Source of the DNA: PALSA-129 sp963842505
GTDB taxonomy: Bacteria; Acidobacteriota; Terriglobia; Bryobacterales; Bryobacteraceae
Assembly (NCBI GenBank): GCA_963842505.1
Contig: CAWJGZ010000001.1
Location: 682,001 to 746,000, forward strand
Length of the DNA stretch: 64,000 nucleotides
Direction of reading: 5' to 3'
The translations under genes were made by a program, and so were the position numbers. Position 1 is the first letter of the stretch, and each line of letters opens with the position of its first letter. Shown piece after piece: positions 49,701-62,383 of the stretch. The notes under the pieces were generated by a model that was given only the letters and a program-made list of their open reading frames with translations, was not told the origin of the DNA and searched no databases.

Positions 49701-50215
49701 GCGCCAGCGGCAAACTGAAGCGGGTACGTCATGTCGCCACCCGGATTGGGAAGGTCTTCAATCGATCGGGCGGTCAGGGTGGTCGAGGTGTTGGGATTCT
49801 CCGGGTTGATCAGAGCCGCCAGCTCTTGCACCACGATGCTTTCGCTGGCCGAGGCGATGTTGAGCTTGAAATCGACCGTTTGCTTCTGCCCAAGACCGGC
49901 CGGCACGGCGTTGTTCTGCTGTGCTTCAAAGCCTCTTGCTTCCGCTTTCACCGAGTACACTCCCGGCTTGAGTTGTGGAAAGCTGAAGCGCCCGCCGTCG
50001 TCTGTTTTCACGGATCGCTTTAGGCCATTCTCGCTGCTTGTCAAAGTCACGGTCGCGGCGGGGATTGCCGCGCCGGCAGGATCAGTGACCGCCCCAACAA
50101 TCGCGCTGGTCGTCTCGCCCTGAGCCATCACCGGAACACGCAGCACCAAAACCAAGGCCAGGAACGCCAGCGGCTGGAGCAGAATGGCCAGATGGCGGGG
50201 CCGGAATTTAGGCAT
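46721..50215 (-). CDS. Large Oar-like TonB-dependent receptor under DtxR-type control
   Basis: About 1164 residues from the ATG at 50215. It has a signal peptide (ending VMAQ), regulatory domain (SAIVGAVTDPAGAAIPAATVTLTS), plug (NGYIVDGLETNDPLTN, GRYGASQVNYVTKSGTNRFHGNLYE) and a long barrel ending FQARLEF. It belongs to a different subgroup from the other three receptors nearby. The ATG lies inside a DtxR-like palindrome, so metal-dependent repression is likely and metal-chelate uptake is a reasonable guess. An upstream GTG at 50230 is an alternative start. Confidence 0.92.
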   Translation of the reverse strand: MPKFRPRHLAILLQPLAFLALVLVLRVPVMAQGETTSAIVGAVTDPAGAAIPAATVTLTSSENGLKRSVKTDDGGRFSFPQLKPGVYSVKAEARGFEAQQNNAVPAGLGQKQTVDFKLNIASASESIVVQELAALINPENPNTSTTLTARSIEDLPNPGGDMTYPLQFAAGALINTAGSGNDFVGGTNGYGNVQFNGLPSLSNGYIVDGLETNDPLTNLNSGLSTNLVLGLNSIAEVTVNALSYAVDQGRYGASQVNYVTKSGTNRFHGNLYELWNGSKFDAADFFTNSTAGNHKPRSTVNHFGGSLGGPLVQDKLFFFFDSEWVRIALPIVTATTVPTPAFQDYVLEQLPRGGVDSITGSTYQPAPQLVQFYKKLFSLYGNTAGSPLTVLGCPLNSDGTAAGGSPPNGNGCANRQSISHSSDDREQVQTARIDYNIDAANTTWFRFQADTGLQAAYTDPINPLFNAISPQPLYSFASGYTHVFSGHLVNYFNPAFSWYESLFGPTDFPKTLAAFPIVLQGGGANAPFTTLGGLDNTWVQGRRATRFFINDNLAWAAGSHEIQLGTNNRIFRLNDYDFGEGVVPLVTYTTLPQFIYGVASTASETFPLANSQPYNFLNLDFYAQDTWKVTRTLTWTFGVRDTYNSNPLNPHNSMARFAGSFDSISHDVNQPLNQVIRTAQGTVFAATPAAILQPRTAIAWQTAPHTVLRSGFGLFSDILPGSVVDSVGTNPPYSKTFQGGLLGTAGGVAIAPGVPNSAIDATAAANQLFNSGFAQGQLSCASSLANPSSCLPPISITAVPDGKLHAPYFMQWSFAVEQQIGNAINLRVQYVGTRAVNQPYETQVNGYQTVCGGCFAPFPYGQPKDPRFGPVTQLSTGANSHYNGLQLTAGKALGHGLQVQANYTWSRCMDTVSNGGFLPFAAGAILSPLPGELGRQYGPCDYDVRQNLTAQYVYQLPINVRNRMLARALNGWQISGTVFWHSGLPFSVLSAPYSANGSGIVQGSGPQYASVVPGVPLYDRNPIPGVTQPGTMQWLNPDAFVSAVDPSTGACAGGDSPKNCQFGDLGRNALRGPDFLWGDLYLTKWFQVTERVKLRIDGQLFNVLNHPNFGLPVLGYAGIPGKPSTQTGFGALSYPTSPPTGLLGVGLGGDSSPRMIAFQARLEF

Positions 50216-50224
50216 ACCTAATTT
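50205..50224. promoter_or_regulatory. DtxR/MntR-like operator
   Basis: AATTTAGG-CATA-CCTAATTT, with 7 of 8 arm positions symmetric. TTAGG...CCTAA is the half-site pattern of DtxR/IdeR and SirR/MntR boxes. It covers the receptor start codon and is 62 bp from the divergent regulator gene. Confidence 0.6.
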
Positions 50225-50285
50225 AAGCACATCACCTGCGCGCCGTCAATCGACGGCAGCGATTCGCCCGGAGGTACCAACGAAC

Positions 50286-51056
50286 ATGGAGCAAACGGAT
50301 TCGTCCAAATGCAGCCGGCCGCAGACAAGAGTATTCTCAAGTTTAGTGCCACCTAGAAAACACGGGCCATACACCACGGAATCTGTAGACGACTATTTGA
50401 AAGCGGTGCTGGAGCTGGCCGGACCTGAAGAGGAGCGGGTGACCAGCAACGCCCTCGCGCAGCATCTCGGCATCCGTGCCGCATCGGTGACCGGTATGCT
50501 CCAAAAGCTCGCAGCGCAAAAGCCGTCGTTTGTAAAATACGAAAAGCACCGCGGCGTGCGTTTGACAGCGAATGGGAAGCTGCGCGCTTTGGAGGTTCTC
50601 CGCCATCACCGCCTGCTGGAGCGATTCCTCCATGATTTCCTCGACTATTCCTGGGACGAAGTTCACGAGGAGGCGGAGCGGCTGGAACATTTCATTTCAG
50701 AGAAGCTTGAAGATCGGATCGCCGCGAAATTGGGAGACCCGGAAACGGACCCACATGGGCACCTGATCCCCGAGCGAAGCGGGGCGCTACCGGCCCGGCA
50801 AGAAGTACTGTTATCAAGATGGGCATGTGGTATACCAGCGGTAATCAGCAGCGTGTCGGACCGCGATCCCTCCGTTCTTCGTGAGGTGTCACGTCTGGGG
50901 CTGAGGCCGGGAATGGCAATCACAGTCGACGCGGGAACTCGTAACGCCTCTCTGCTGGTACGCATCGGCAATAGTGGGGATCAAGTGCGCTTGAGCCAGA
51001 CGCTTGCGTCGGGAATCTCGGTGATTGCCGGGGCCCGTGCCACGCGGCCAGCCTGA
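50286..51056 (+). CDS. DtxR/MntR-family metal-dependent transcriptional regulator
   Basis: A 256-residue regulator. An N-terminal winged helix (about 25-90, TTESVDDYLKAVLEL, LAQHLGIRAASVTGMLQKL) is followed by the metal-binding dimerisation domain (HHRLLERFLHDFL, EVHEEAERLEHFIS, matching the His/Glu ligands of this family). A C-terminal FeoA/SH3-like domain covers about 190-245. It is divergent from the receptor gene with the operator between them, so it probably regulates that receptor and perhaps itself. Mn versus Fe cannot be decided. Confidence 0.9.
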   Translation: MEQTDSSKCSRPQTRVFSSLVPPRKHGPYTTESVDDYLKAVLELAGPEEERVTSNALAQHLGIRAASVTGMLQKLAAQKPSFVKYEKHRGVRLTANGKLRALEVLRHHRLLERFLHDFLDYSWDEVHEEAERLEHFISEKLEDRIAAKLGDPETDPHGHLIPERSGALPARQEVLLSRWACGIPAVISSVSDRDPSVLREVSRLGLRPGMAITVDAGTRNASLLVRIGNSGDQVRLSQTLASGISVIAGARATRPA

Positions 51057-51168
51057 AGGTCGGCTGCGGCCAGCATTGACCGCCCTACAACTCCAACTGT
51101 TTCAATGGATTTGGATAATTCTGCATTTCGGACCCAAGTGCCTGTAGATTTTTACGACATAAAGATCT

Positions 51169-51213
51169 TATAATATGGCTTAAGGAAGTGAATCCCATAC
51201 TGGTAAGGAGGGG
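51169..51213 (+). promoter_or_regulatory. nifJ -10 element and Shine-Dalgarno
   Basis: A consensus TATAAT (51169-51174) has only a weak -35 region. AAGGAGGGG (51205-51213) lies 4 nt before a TTG at 51218 and decides the start in favour of TTG over the GTG at 51188, which has no ribosome binding site. Confidence 0.55.
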
Positions 51214-51217
51214 AGAG

Positions 51218-54777
<3,560 letters not shown>

Positions 54778-54781
<4 letters not shown>

Positions 54782-55794
54782 TCGACCTCAGTAAAAGCAT
54801 CGATCTGTCCACCACCTATCTGGGGCTGAAGCTGAAGAACCCGCTGGTGGCATCGTCTTCGCCGATCTGCGAGGACGTCGGCAACGTCCGCCATCTGGAA
54901 GATGCGGGCGCCTCAGCGGTGGTGCTGCACTCGTTGTTCGAGGAACAGATCGAGCACGAGAGCGATGAGCTGGACCGATACATCGAGGCCGGTTCGGAAG
55001 TCGGCGCCGAATCGGTGACGCATTTCCCGGAACTGACGCGGCGCGTGATGGGGCCCGAGGGATACCTGACGCACATTGCGAAGTGCAAGCAGGCCGTCAA
55101 GATCCCCATCATCGCCAGCCTCAACGGGACCTCCCAGGGCGGATGGGTGAACTACGCCAAACAGATGGAACAGGCCGGCGCCGATGCGCTGGAGCTGAAC
55201 ATCTATTACATTCCCAACGGTCCGGATATCACCGGCGAACAGGTGGAACAGAAGTACATCGACCTGGTGACCACCGTGAAGCGGGAAGTAAAGTTTCCGG
55301 TGGCCGTGAAACTGGGGCCGTATTTCAGCTCGATGGCGAACATGGCGCGCAAGCTGGATGCGACCGGCGTGAACGGCCTGGTGCTCTTCAACCGTTTCTA
55401 CCAGCCGGATTTCGACCTGGAAGCGCTGGAAGTGGTGCCCAACCTGATCCTGAGCAATTCGCACGACCTGCTGCTGCGCCTGCACTGGATCGCGGTGCTT
55501 TACGGCAACATCAAGGCCGACCTGGCGCTGACCGGCGGAGTCCACAGCCATACGGATGTGATTAAGGCCATGATGGCCGGCGCACGGGTGGCGATGATGA
55601 CGTCGGCGCTGCTGAAACGCGGCATCGGCTACCTGGACACGCTATCGACCGAACTGCTGATCTGGATGGGCGAGCACGAGTACGACTCGATCAAACAGAT
55701 GCAGGGGAGCATGAGCCGCAATTCGGCCCCACAAACCGGCGCCTTCGAGCGCGTCAACTATATGAAGGTGCTGAGTTCCTACGCCATGCGGTAG
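54778..55794 (+). CDS. Dihydroorotate dehydrogenase-like flavoprotein
   Basis: A 338-residue TIM-barrel protein with STTYLGLKLKNPLVASSSPIC, IIASLNGTSQGGW, ADALELNIYYIP, FPVAVKLGPYFSSMANMA and LALTGGVHSHTDVIKAMMAGA. The overall fold is that of PyrD, but this subgroup is habitually linked to nifJ rather than to pyrimidine genes, and here it is translationally coupled to it. It may serve ferredoxin-linked redox chemistry; the reaction is unproven. Confidence 0.9.
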
Positions 55795-55808
55795 GGGCGG
55801 CGGACAGC

Positions 55809-56690
55809 TCAGGCGGCGGCGAAAGCCAGTTCGATACTATCTTCCTGGGGGATGGCGCGCTCCAGCATTCCGGTGAAGCGCACGGCGACGGCGGTGCGGT
55901 CGTCGGCGTGGCCGGCGTGGCCGGCAAAGCGATCCACCTCATCCATGATCAAGCCGACCAGATCGGATGCCCGGGCACTGGGCTGGCGTTCGAGTACCTG
56001 CCGGACGCCGGCCTCGGTCCACTCGCGGCCGGCGGCATCGGTGGCATCGGTAATGCCGTCGGTGTAGGCCACCAGCACGTCGCCGGCTTCGATCGAAATG
56101 GTGCGCCGGCCGAAGCGCGAGTGATCGGTGAGTCCCAGCACAGTACCAGTCGATTCCAGCCGGTATATGCAGGCGGTGCGCCCGCGCAGCAACAGGGCCG
56201 GTTCATGGCCCGCGCTGACGTAGTGCAACTGGCGGCGCAGCGGGTCGAAGTGGGCATAAAATAACGTGGCATAAAAGTTATCGGGCGCGGTCAGGTGAAC
56301 CGCGCGGTTGAGTTCCTCGACCACGCCGGCGATCTCTCCGCACCCGCGGGCCGTGAGACCGCGCAGGAAGGCCTGTAATCCGGACATCAGGATGGCCGAA
56401 CCAATGCCGTGCCCGGAGACATCGCCCACGGCGACCGCCAACCCGCCGGCAGGCAAGGGGAGAAAGTCGAAGAAGTCCCCGCCAATTTCGCCGGCGGGCC
56501 GGCAGTCGCCGAAATAATCGAGGCCATCGAGGTGCGGCTGCCGGCAAACCAGAAGGCGACTTTGGATCTCTCGCGCGGCTTCGAGATCTTCGCGAAAATG
56601 ACCGGGAGAAGCCACCGGGAAAGAAGACACAGGGACCAAATCACTGTCGCTCATATGAGATTTGACGCGACGGCTGCGTGGAACGCTCAT
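55809..56690 (-). CDS. SpoIIE-type PP2C serine phosphatase
   Basis: A 293-residue protein, essentially one phosphatase domain, with AAREIQSRLL, GEIGGDFFDFLPL, VAVGDVSGHGIGSAILMSGL, YVSAGHEPALLL, LVAYTDGITDATD and HADDRTAVAVRF. It has no sensor domain, unlike the GAF-SpoIIE protein at 24601. It probably acts in a partner-switching pathway. An ATG at 56654 is an alternative start. It is 53 bp downstream of the VWA gene and may belong to that transcript. Confidence 0.9.
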   Translation of the reverse strand: MSVPRSRRVKSHMSDSDLVPVSSFPVASPGHFREDLEAAREIQSRLLVCRQPHLDGLDYFGDCRPAGEIGGDFFDFLPLPAGGLAVAVGDVSGHGIGSAILMSGLQAFLRGLTARGCGEIAGVVEELNRAVHLTAPDNFYATLFYAHFDPLRRQLHYVSAGHEPALLLRGRTACIYRLESTGTVLGLTDHSRFGRRTISIEAGDVLVAYTDGITDATDAAGREWTEAGVRQVLERQPSARASDLVGLIMDEVDRFAGHAGHADDRTAVAVRFTGMLERAIPQEDSIELAFAAA

Positions 56691-56743
56691 GGCTCAAGAG
56701 AGGCATCGAGGTAAAGAATTGTTAAGGGGAGTACCATGCCGCC

Positions 56744-58849
56744 TTATTCCGTGGCGGGCAACACAACCACGGGGGATCGCCAGACCGCGAATTTCTGCGC
56801 GCCGGGCTCGATCACACTCACCTGGCAGGTGTACCTACCGGACTGCAATTTTGTGAGCGGCAGGCTGAAACGCATGGGCACAGCCTTGGCTTTGGTCAGT
56901 CCGTCCGACACCTTCAACGGGGCGCTTTCGAACGCTTTCACGCCGCCGCGATAAAAGCTGACCGTCGCCACCATGAGCTGCGTCTTTTCCGCACCCGGCT
57001 GGTAGGCCTCCAGATAGACGTAGAGGTCCTGGTCTTTGCGGAAGACGCGGGTCACGCTGGGAATGAGCTTCTGGCGGTCCTGGACCAGCGGATTGGCGGC
57101 AATCAGCTTCTTATCTTTTTCCGCCGTAGCCACCGCGGTATCCAACGCCTCGCGCTGATAGCTCAGCACCACGGAACTGATGGGCAGATACTGCTGGCTG
57201 GCAGTAAGATCGGGAACCGTAAAGTTAGTCGCGAAAGTGCCCATCTTACCGGTCTCATTTTCCCGCGCGAGGAATTTTAGAGAATAAGATCCCGGCTGCA
57301 AGGTAAAGCCGGTATCGTACTCCAGGTTGTGTTTGGAGAGCTGGCCGGCGGACTCGCCTTTCAGCTTCACGGTGATGTCATCACGGACCGTCCCGGCGAG
57401 GGCGCCCTTGGAGTCCCTGATTTCGCCGATGAAATCGAGGCGGGTGCTCTCCGCGCCACTCTTCCTGGCCAGTTCAATGTCGCTTCCGGGAATTTTCACG
57501 GACACCGGAACAAAGTACCGGTCGCGCGCCTGGCGGAAGTAGTTTACTTCCAGGGCCAGGGTAAGATCGGTCACGGGATCGCCCAGCATCAGCGCCTCCT
57601 GCAATTGGCGCTCGCGCTCGGAAGAGTCGAATTTCCTGAATTCCTTAGAGGCGAAGTAACCACTGCGGTAATCCAGCTTAGCCGTGGCATTCTGCTTGAC
57701 CTCGACTACAATGCGTCGGAAGCGGCCGTCGAGCGCCGCATTGCTGCTGTAATAACCGAGGATGTAGTAACTCGCCATATCTTTTTGGGCCTGCGCGATG
57801 CCGAGCGAAAGATCGTTCTGGTCGAGCAGGGTCTTGCCGCCGGTGTCGGAGGCCAGCGTGTAGAGCGACTCCTGCTGGCCTTGGAAGTTGGATTGGGTAG
57901 TGCGCTGGGAGCTTCCGGAGTACATGCCCTGGCCTCCCTGGGATGCCTGGGTGGCGTCACCGAGCGGAGCCGAAGCCACCAGTCCACGCGCGTCCACGGG
58001 ATAGAAGGCCACGTTGCCGCGGATGGCGGCGTTGACGGTGGCGTGCAGTTGCGCCTGGTTGTCGATGCCGGTGAGGGTCATGCCGCTGGCGAAATAGACC
58101 AGGGCCTTCTTTTCCGGGAGACCGCCGAGCATTTTGACGGCCGATTCCAGCGCGGCGAGTTTGCGGTCTGTGTTGAAGATGTTGAACTCGCTGTCATCCT
58201 GCGTGTAGGCGGGTCCGGTGTCGCTTTCGCTGTCGGCTCCGGTGTCGCCGTTGGTCATGCCGACATCGCCCACGACCAGGCTTTTGATAGTCTTCACCAG
58301 GTGGTCGCGGTCGTCGGTGAAATCCAGAAGCACGTTGAGATCGGTGGTGTAGGTCATCACCGAAACCAGATCCGAGGTGGTGATTCCAGTGTTCAGGAAC
58401 TTCAAGGCAGCCTGTTGCGCGCGCAACTGATCGGCAACCGGCATGCCGGCCTGATCGAAGAACAAGACCAACAGGCGCTTGTCCCGGTACTTGACCTCGC
58501 CGGGCGGAGCCGGCGCGATGGCCGGCGCAATCGCCGGCTTGGCGGATTTCGGAGTGGCGGATGCAGCGGGCTCGCGCGGCGCCAGGGCGGGCGGCGGCAG
58601 GACGGTGTTCTCCAGTTGCTGGAACTCGAACACCTTGATCTGCTGCGGCCTGCCGTCTTCGGTCACGGCGAAATCGGAAGCCTTTAGGCCAGTGAGGGGT
58701 TGTCCGCTTTTGGTCTTCGCCGAAACGTTGACGACGACCAACTGGGTGGTGGTTTGGAACCTGGTGGGGGCTTTCGACGCAGCGGGCGGAGTCTGCTGCG
58801 CCAGGGATCCCAACTGCGCCAGGAAAACGGCGGTGAATAGCATTCGCAT
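56744..58849 (-). CDS. VWFA-related Acidobacterial domain protein
   Basis: A 701-residue secreted protein. A signal peptide (about 1-18) is followed by a short conserved N-terminal region (FQTTTQLVVVNVSAKTKSGQPLTGLKASDFAVTEDGRPQ split over several strands), an Ala/Pro linker and a von Willebrand A-type domain (about 125-330, with KRLLVLFFDQAGMP and ALVYFASGM). A beta-rich C-terminal half follows. This is the domain order of a group found mostly in acidobacteria; its function is unknown. It starts 3 bp after the receptor stop. Confidence 0.9.
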   Translation of the reverse strand: MRMLFTAVFLAQLGSLAQQTPPAASKAPTRFQTTTQLVVVNVSAKTKSGQPLTGLKASDFAVTEDGRPQQIKVFEFQQLENTVLPPPALAPREPAASATPKSAKPAIAPAIAPAPPGEVKYRDKRLLVLFFDQAGMPVADQLRAQQAALKFLNTGITTSDLVSVMTYTTDLNVLLDFTDDRDHLVKTIKSLVVGDVGMTNGDTGADSESDTGPAYTQDDSEFNIFNTDRKLAALESAVKMLGGLPEKKALVYFASGMTLTGIDNQAQLHATVNAAIRGNVAFYPVDARGLVASAPLGDATQASQGGQGMYSGSSQRTTQSNFQGQQESLYTLASDTGGKTLLDQNDLSLGIAQAQKDMASYYILGYYSSNAALDGRFRRIVVEVKQNATAKLDYRSGYFASKEFRKFDSSERERQLQEALMLGDPVTDLTLALEVNYFRQARDRYFVPVSVKIPGSDIELARKSGAESTRLDFIGEIRDSKGALAGTVRDDITVKLKGESAGQLSKHNLEYDTGFTLQPGSYSLKFLARENETGKMGTFATNFTVPDLTASQQYLPISSVVLSYQREALDTAVATAEKDKKLIAANPLVQDRQKLIPSVTRVFRKDQDLYVYLEAYQPGAEKTQLMVATVSFYRGGVKAFESAPLKVSDGLTKAKAVPMRFSLPLTKLQSGRYTCQVSVIEPGAQKFAVWRSPVVVLPATE

Positions 58850-58852
58850 GGC

Positions 58853-61800
58853 TTAGAACCTGAACCTCAAGCTGAGGGTCACTTTACGCATGGCCGCGGC
58901 GTTGGCCGCCAGGCCGTAGGTGTTGGAGCCCAGGACGGTTCCCCAACTGGTGATGGTGACGCGATTCAAAACGTTCTGAGACTGAATCTGCAAATCGACG
59001 CTGCGCCGCTCGCCGATACGAAAGATGCGTCCGAGCGATGCATCGAGGGAAAAGATGGTGGGTCCGGGAATGGTGTCCCTGCCGGCGTCGCCCCAAGTGC
59101 CCGAGGCCGGTTGAGTGAACGCGGCGGTATTGAAAAGCTGCCCGGGAGATTCGATCGATAGACCGGTGGCTTCCGCGCGCAGGGTATTGGAAACCGCCGT
59201 GCCGCTGACTTGCGAGAGGCTGCCGCCCACGGTGGCGGTGGAGGGATTGCCGGAATGGAGATTGAGGTTGGCGCTGACGGTCCATTCCTTCAGCAGCGCG
59301 CCCTTCCAGCCGCCGAGCAACGTGCCGCCGCCCATCCCCATGCCGCTGCTGTATTGAAGCTGGAGGCTGAGGTTGTGGCGCGCATCGAAGCCGGAAAGGC
59401 CGCGTTCGGCTGAAAGGTCCAGCCAGTTCTGCGCCACCGGGGTGTTGCCCTGGCCGCGGCCGCCGGTGCCGGCGTCGTCGATGGATTTTGAAAACTGGTA
59501 GGCGGCGTGCCACATCATGCCGCTGTGAAACCGGCGGTTCAACTGAAACTGTGCGGCGTGGTAAATGGAATTGCCGTTGGAAGTCTCATACGTGAAATCG
59601 TGGGGCAGAGTGGATTCCACGGCGCCGGGCGCGACGGAATTGGGAATGAACTGCTGGTCGAGGCGCGTTCCCTTGGTGCCCAGGTAGCCGATAGTGGCGA
59701 ACATGGAAAGCGGAAGGTCGTGCTGCACGGAAAGATTCCAGGTCTGCGCATAACCAATGCGGTAATTGGGATCGACCGCGTAGGTGCTGGTGCTGGAAAG
59801 AGAAGCAGCTCCCAGGAAGCCGTTCTGAATACTCAGGGGATTGGCAGTTGAACTGGAGACGCTCAAGGATTCGGCAAAAGGCGGCTGCTGCGCCATATTG
59901 GCGGCCAGAAGGTTGTAGACGGAGGTGTTGTAGTAGACGCCGTATCCGGCGCGCACTACCAGCGAGCCCTTGGTGAGAGGCCGCCAGGCGATCCCCAAAC
60001 GCGGCGAAAAATTATTACGGTCCGGACGAATCAGCGCGTCCGGAAGCGAGCCGTAGTATGGAGCGCTTTCTCCCGGCACCACCGCAGTGACGGCGGAGAA
60101 GCCGGGCGCGGCCACGAGGTTGACTAGCCGGTTGTAAAGTTCGGTGACGGGCGTCGCGAATTCCCAACGAAGGCCCAGCACGAGGCTGAAGCGGGGAGCG
60201 ATGCGCCAATCGTCGTTCACGAAGACGTCGTAGCCCGCGCCGCGAAAATACTTGTCGGGGTCGCCATAGCGAATGGAACTGGTGGAGGGCATGCCGAGCA
60301 GAAAATCGGCCAGATCGTAGCCCGTGCCGCTTTGGGCCACGCCGTCCACCAGTTTGCTGGTGGCAGAACCAGTGAAGGAATACGTGCCGCGTCCATTGCT
60401 GTCCGCGATTTGATTGAACTGCTGCCGCCGGAAGTCGCCGCCGAACATGAAATTGTGCGCGCCGTGGACCCAGGAAAGGCTGTCGCCAACGGAACTGGTC
60501 TGGTTGCGGTTGAGCGAATAGTTGCCATCGCTCAGGCTGCCATAGTTCGTGAAGCTCAGGTTGGGCGGTCCCCAATCGAGCGGGTCCTGGGACGTGCCCG
60601 CGATGCCAAGGGCCGCCGCCACATTGGTCTTATCGGCGAAATAGGGCGTAGCGGTCTGGCGCATGCGGCTGAAGGAGTACTGCAGGTTGTTGGTCAGCTT
60701 GGCCGTGAAATTGCGCGACCAGGCCAGGTTGGCGTTTAATCCCTGTCCGGAGCCGGTGTCGACGAACTGGAAGAGATTGGGCGTCAGGCTGTCGCTCTGC
60801 TGATACCCGATGCCGAAATTCAAACGATTCTTGCTGCCGATGCGCAAGTTGGAGATTCGCGAGTTGATGTTCTGCGAGTTATTCCGCCCATTCATGGAGG
60901 TCTGATAGTTGCGCGCGGCAAACGGAAGGTTGGGATTGGGAAAGTACGCCAGCAGCGCTTTGGCGGCGGCGCTGATGCGCGTCTGGGGGATCACGTTGTT
61001 GGGGAACGGCGCGCCGATAGTGGGATCGTAGATCACTACCGGCGATCCCGAGACCAGAGTTTGCGAAAAATCGCCGCTGCGTTCGAGCGCGGTGGGCATG
61101 TTCACGGGATTGGAGGTAGTGCCGGTGCGGTTTCGCTGGAACTCGTAATTGAATGTGAACATTATGCGCCTTTGAGCGCTCACCAGTTTGGGAATGCGCA
61201 ACGGCCCGCCTACCATGACACCGCCGCGGCCGGCGGCGTAGGCCGGTTTGGCCAGATCGGCGCCAGTGACCGAAAAGGTGCGCGCGTCGAGCGCGGAATT
61301 ATCCAGGCTGAAATTCGCGCCGAACATGTACATGTTACGCGGATCTTGGCGTCCGTTGCCGAAGGCCATGGCGTTGGGCCGGCCTTGCCAGTCGGGACCG
61401 CCGCGGCCGCCGGGAGGGCCACCGCCGGAACCGCCAGGTCCCATGCCGGGAGGTCCACCACCACCCGGACCACCACCGGGACCACCGCCGCCGGGAGGGC
61501 CACCACCGCCCGGGCCACCAACGCCGGGAGCGCCGCGGCCGCCGGCTTGCGTCAGGTTCACGCCATCGCCACCGGCGCCGGGGGGTCCACCGGCAGCCAT
61601 CATGCCGGGACCGCCAGGTCCCATGCCGGGAGGTCCCCAGTCATTTTGCTGGCTCATGCCGAGGGCGCTGCTCATGCTGCCTTGCACGATGAAGGAATTG
61701 GCCGTGCTCTGGCTCAGGTCGGCGATCTCCTCGGTCTTGATGGCGTCCGCGGTCCCAGCGGCGGCATCGGCGGATTGGGTAACAGCGAGCTGCTGGAATC

Positions 61801-62284
61801 CGTTCGATTGGGAGGCGACGGCTGCATTCCGTGCGGGCGCGCGCTGACTGCGGTCCGGCGCGGAGTTCTCCGGCGCAACACCTGCCTGCGGAAGCGGACG
61901 CGCAACCGGCGGAGCGCCTGGCCCCGGCGCCGCTTCGGAATCCAAACTCGCGGACAGCTCCGCTTCGGAAAGAAACTTCAACGTCCAATCGGCGCTGGGT
62001 GCATCGGGCGCCACCCCCACTTGCCGCGTGAGCTTCTCGAAGCCCAGCATCTCGACTTCGATGGTCCAAACGCCATCGGCCAATTCGGGGTAACGGAATG
62101 CGCCTTGCGCGTCGGTGGTCGTGACCACTTTCTGGTCGTTCCGCGTGGCTGTCACGGTCACGCCGGGAAATGGCAAGCCGGCGCACTTCACGGTGCCGTG
62201 TAACTCGGAAGCCACCAGCGCGGATGCGCTTATCCCGACTGCGGCCAGCCTGCTCAGGTGAATCCAAATGCGTTTTGCGGTCAT
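58853..62284 (-). CDS. Oar-like TonB-dependent receptor with Gly/Pro-rich insert
   Basis: About 1143 residues. A signal peptide (about 1-26, ALVAS) precedes a regulatory beta domain (LHGTVKCAGLPFPGVTVTATRN), a spacer, and a Gly/Pro/Met-rich insert of about 85 residues. The plug and barrel follow (RSGDFSQTL, NDDWRIAPRFSLVLGLRWE, ending LSLRFRF). The ATG at 62284 has AAGGAA just upstream, which decides the start. It lies between a sensor kinase and the VWA gene on one strand, likely one unit. Confidence 0.9.
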   Translation of the reverse strand: MTAKRIWIHLSRLAAVGISASALVASELHGTVKCAGLPFPGVTVTATRNDQKVVTTTDAQGAFRYPELADGVWTIEVEMLGFEKLTRQVGVAPDAPSADWTLKFLSEAELSASLDSEAAPGPGAPPVARPLPQAGVAPENSAPDRSQRAPARNAAVASQSNGFQQLAVTQSADAAAGTADAIKTEEIADLSQSTANSFIVQGSMSSALGMSQQNDWGPPGMGPGGPGMMAAGGPPGAGGDGVNLTQAGGRGAPGVGGPGGGGPPGGGGPGGGPGGGGPPGMGPGGSGGGPPGGRGGPDWQGRPNAMAFGNGRQDPRNMYMFGANFSLDNSALDARTFSVTGADLAKPAYAAGRGGVMVGGPLRIPKLVSAQRRIMFTFNYEFQRNRTGTTSNPVNMPTALERSGDFSQTLVSGSPVVIYDPTIGAPFPNNVIPQTRISAAAKALLAYFPNPNLPFAARNYQTSMNGRNNSQNINSRISNLRIGSKNRLNFGIGYQQSDSLTPNLFQFVDTGSGQGLNANLAWSRNFTAKLTNNLQYSFSRMRQTATPYFADKTNVAAALGIAGTSQDPLDWGPPNLSFTNYGSLSDGNYSLNRNQTSSVGDSLSWVHGAHNFMFGGDFRRQQFNQIADSNGRGTYSFTGSATSKLVDGVAQSGTGYDLADFLLGMPSTSSIRYGDPDKYFRGAGYDVFVNDDWRIAPRFSLVLGLRWEFATPVTELYNRLVNLVAAPGFSAVTAVVPGESAPYYGSLPDALIRPDRNNFSPRLGIAWRPLTKGSLVVRAGYGVYYNTSVYNLLAANMAQQPPFAESLSVSSSTANPLSIQNGFLGAASLSSTSTYAVDPNYRIGYAQTWNLSVQHDLPLSMFATIGYLGTKGTRLDQQFIPNSVAPGAVESTLPHDFTYETSNGNSIYHAAQFQLNRRFHSGMMWHAAYQFSKSIDDAGTGGRGQGNTPVAQNWLDLSAERGLSGFDARHNLSLQLQYSSGMGMGGGTLLGGWKGALLKEWTVSANLNLHSGNPSTATVGGSLSQVSGTAVSNTLRAEATGLSIESPGQLFNTAAFTQPASGTWGDAGRDTIPGPTIFSLDASLGRIFRIGERRSVDLQIQSQNVLNRVTITSWGTVLGSNTYGLAANAAAMRKVTLSLRFRF
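61380..61640 (-). repeat. Gly/Pro-rich imperfect tandem repeat in receptor gene
   Basis: GGNCCNCC-type units encode stretches such as GGPGGGGPPGGGGPGGG. A block with CCATGCCGGGAGGTCC occurs twice (near 61440 and 61622). The repeat is in frame and slippage-prone. Confidence 0.75.
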
Positions 62285-62383
62285 ATTTCCTTGGTCCCTC
62301 GTCACGGCCCTATATAGAAGGTGACGAAAAAACAGGGAAAGGTTTCCCGCGCGAGAGCAGTCTTGACGTTCTTAACGCGATCT

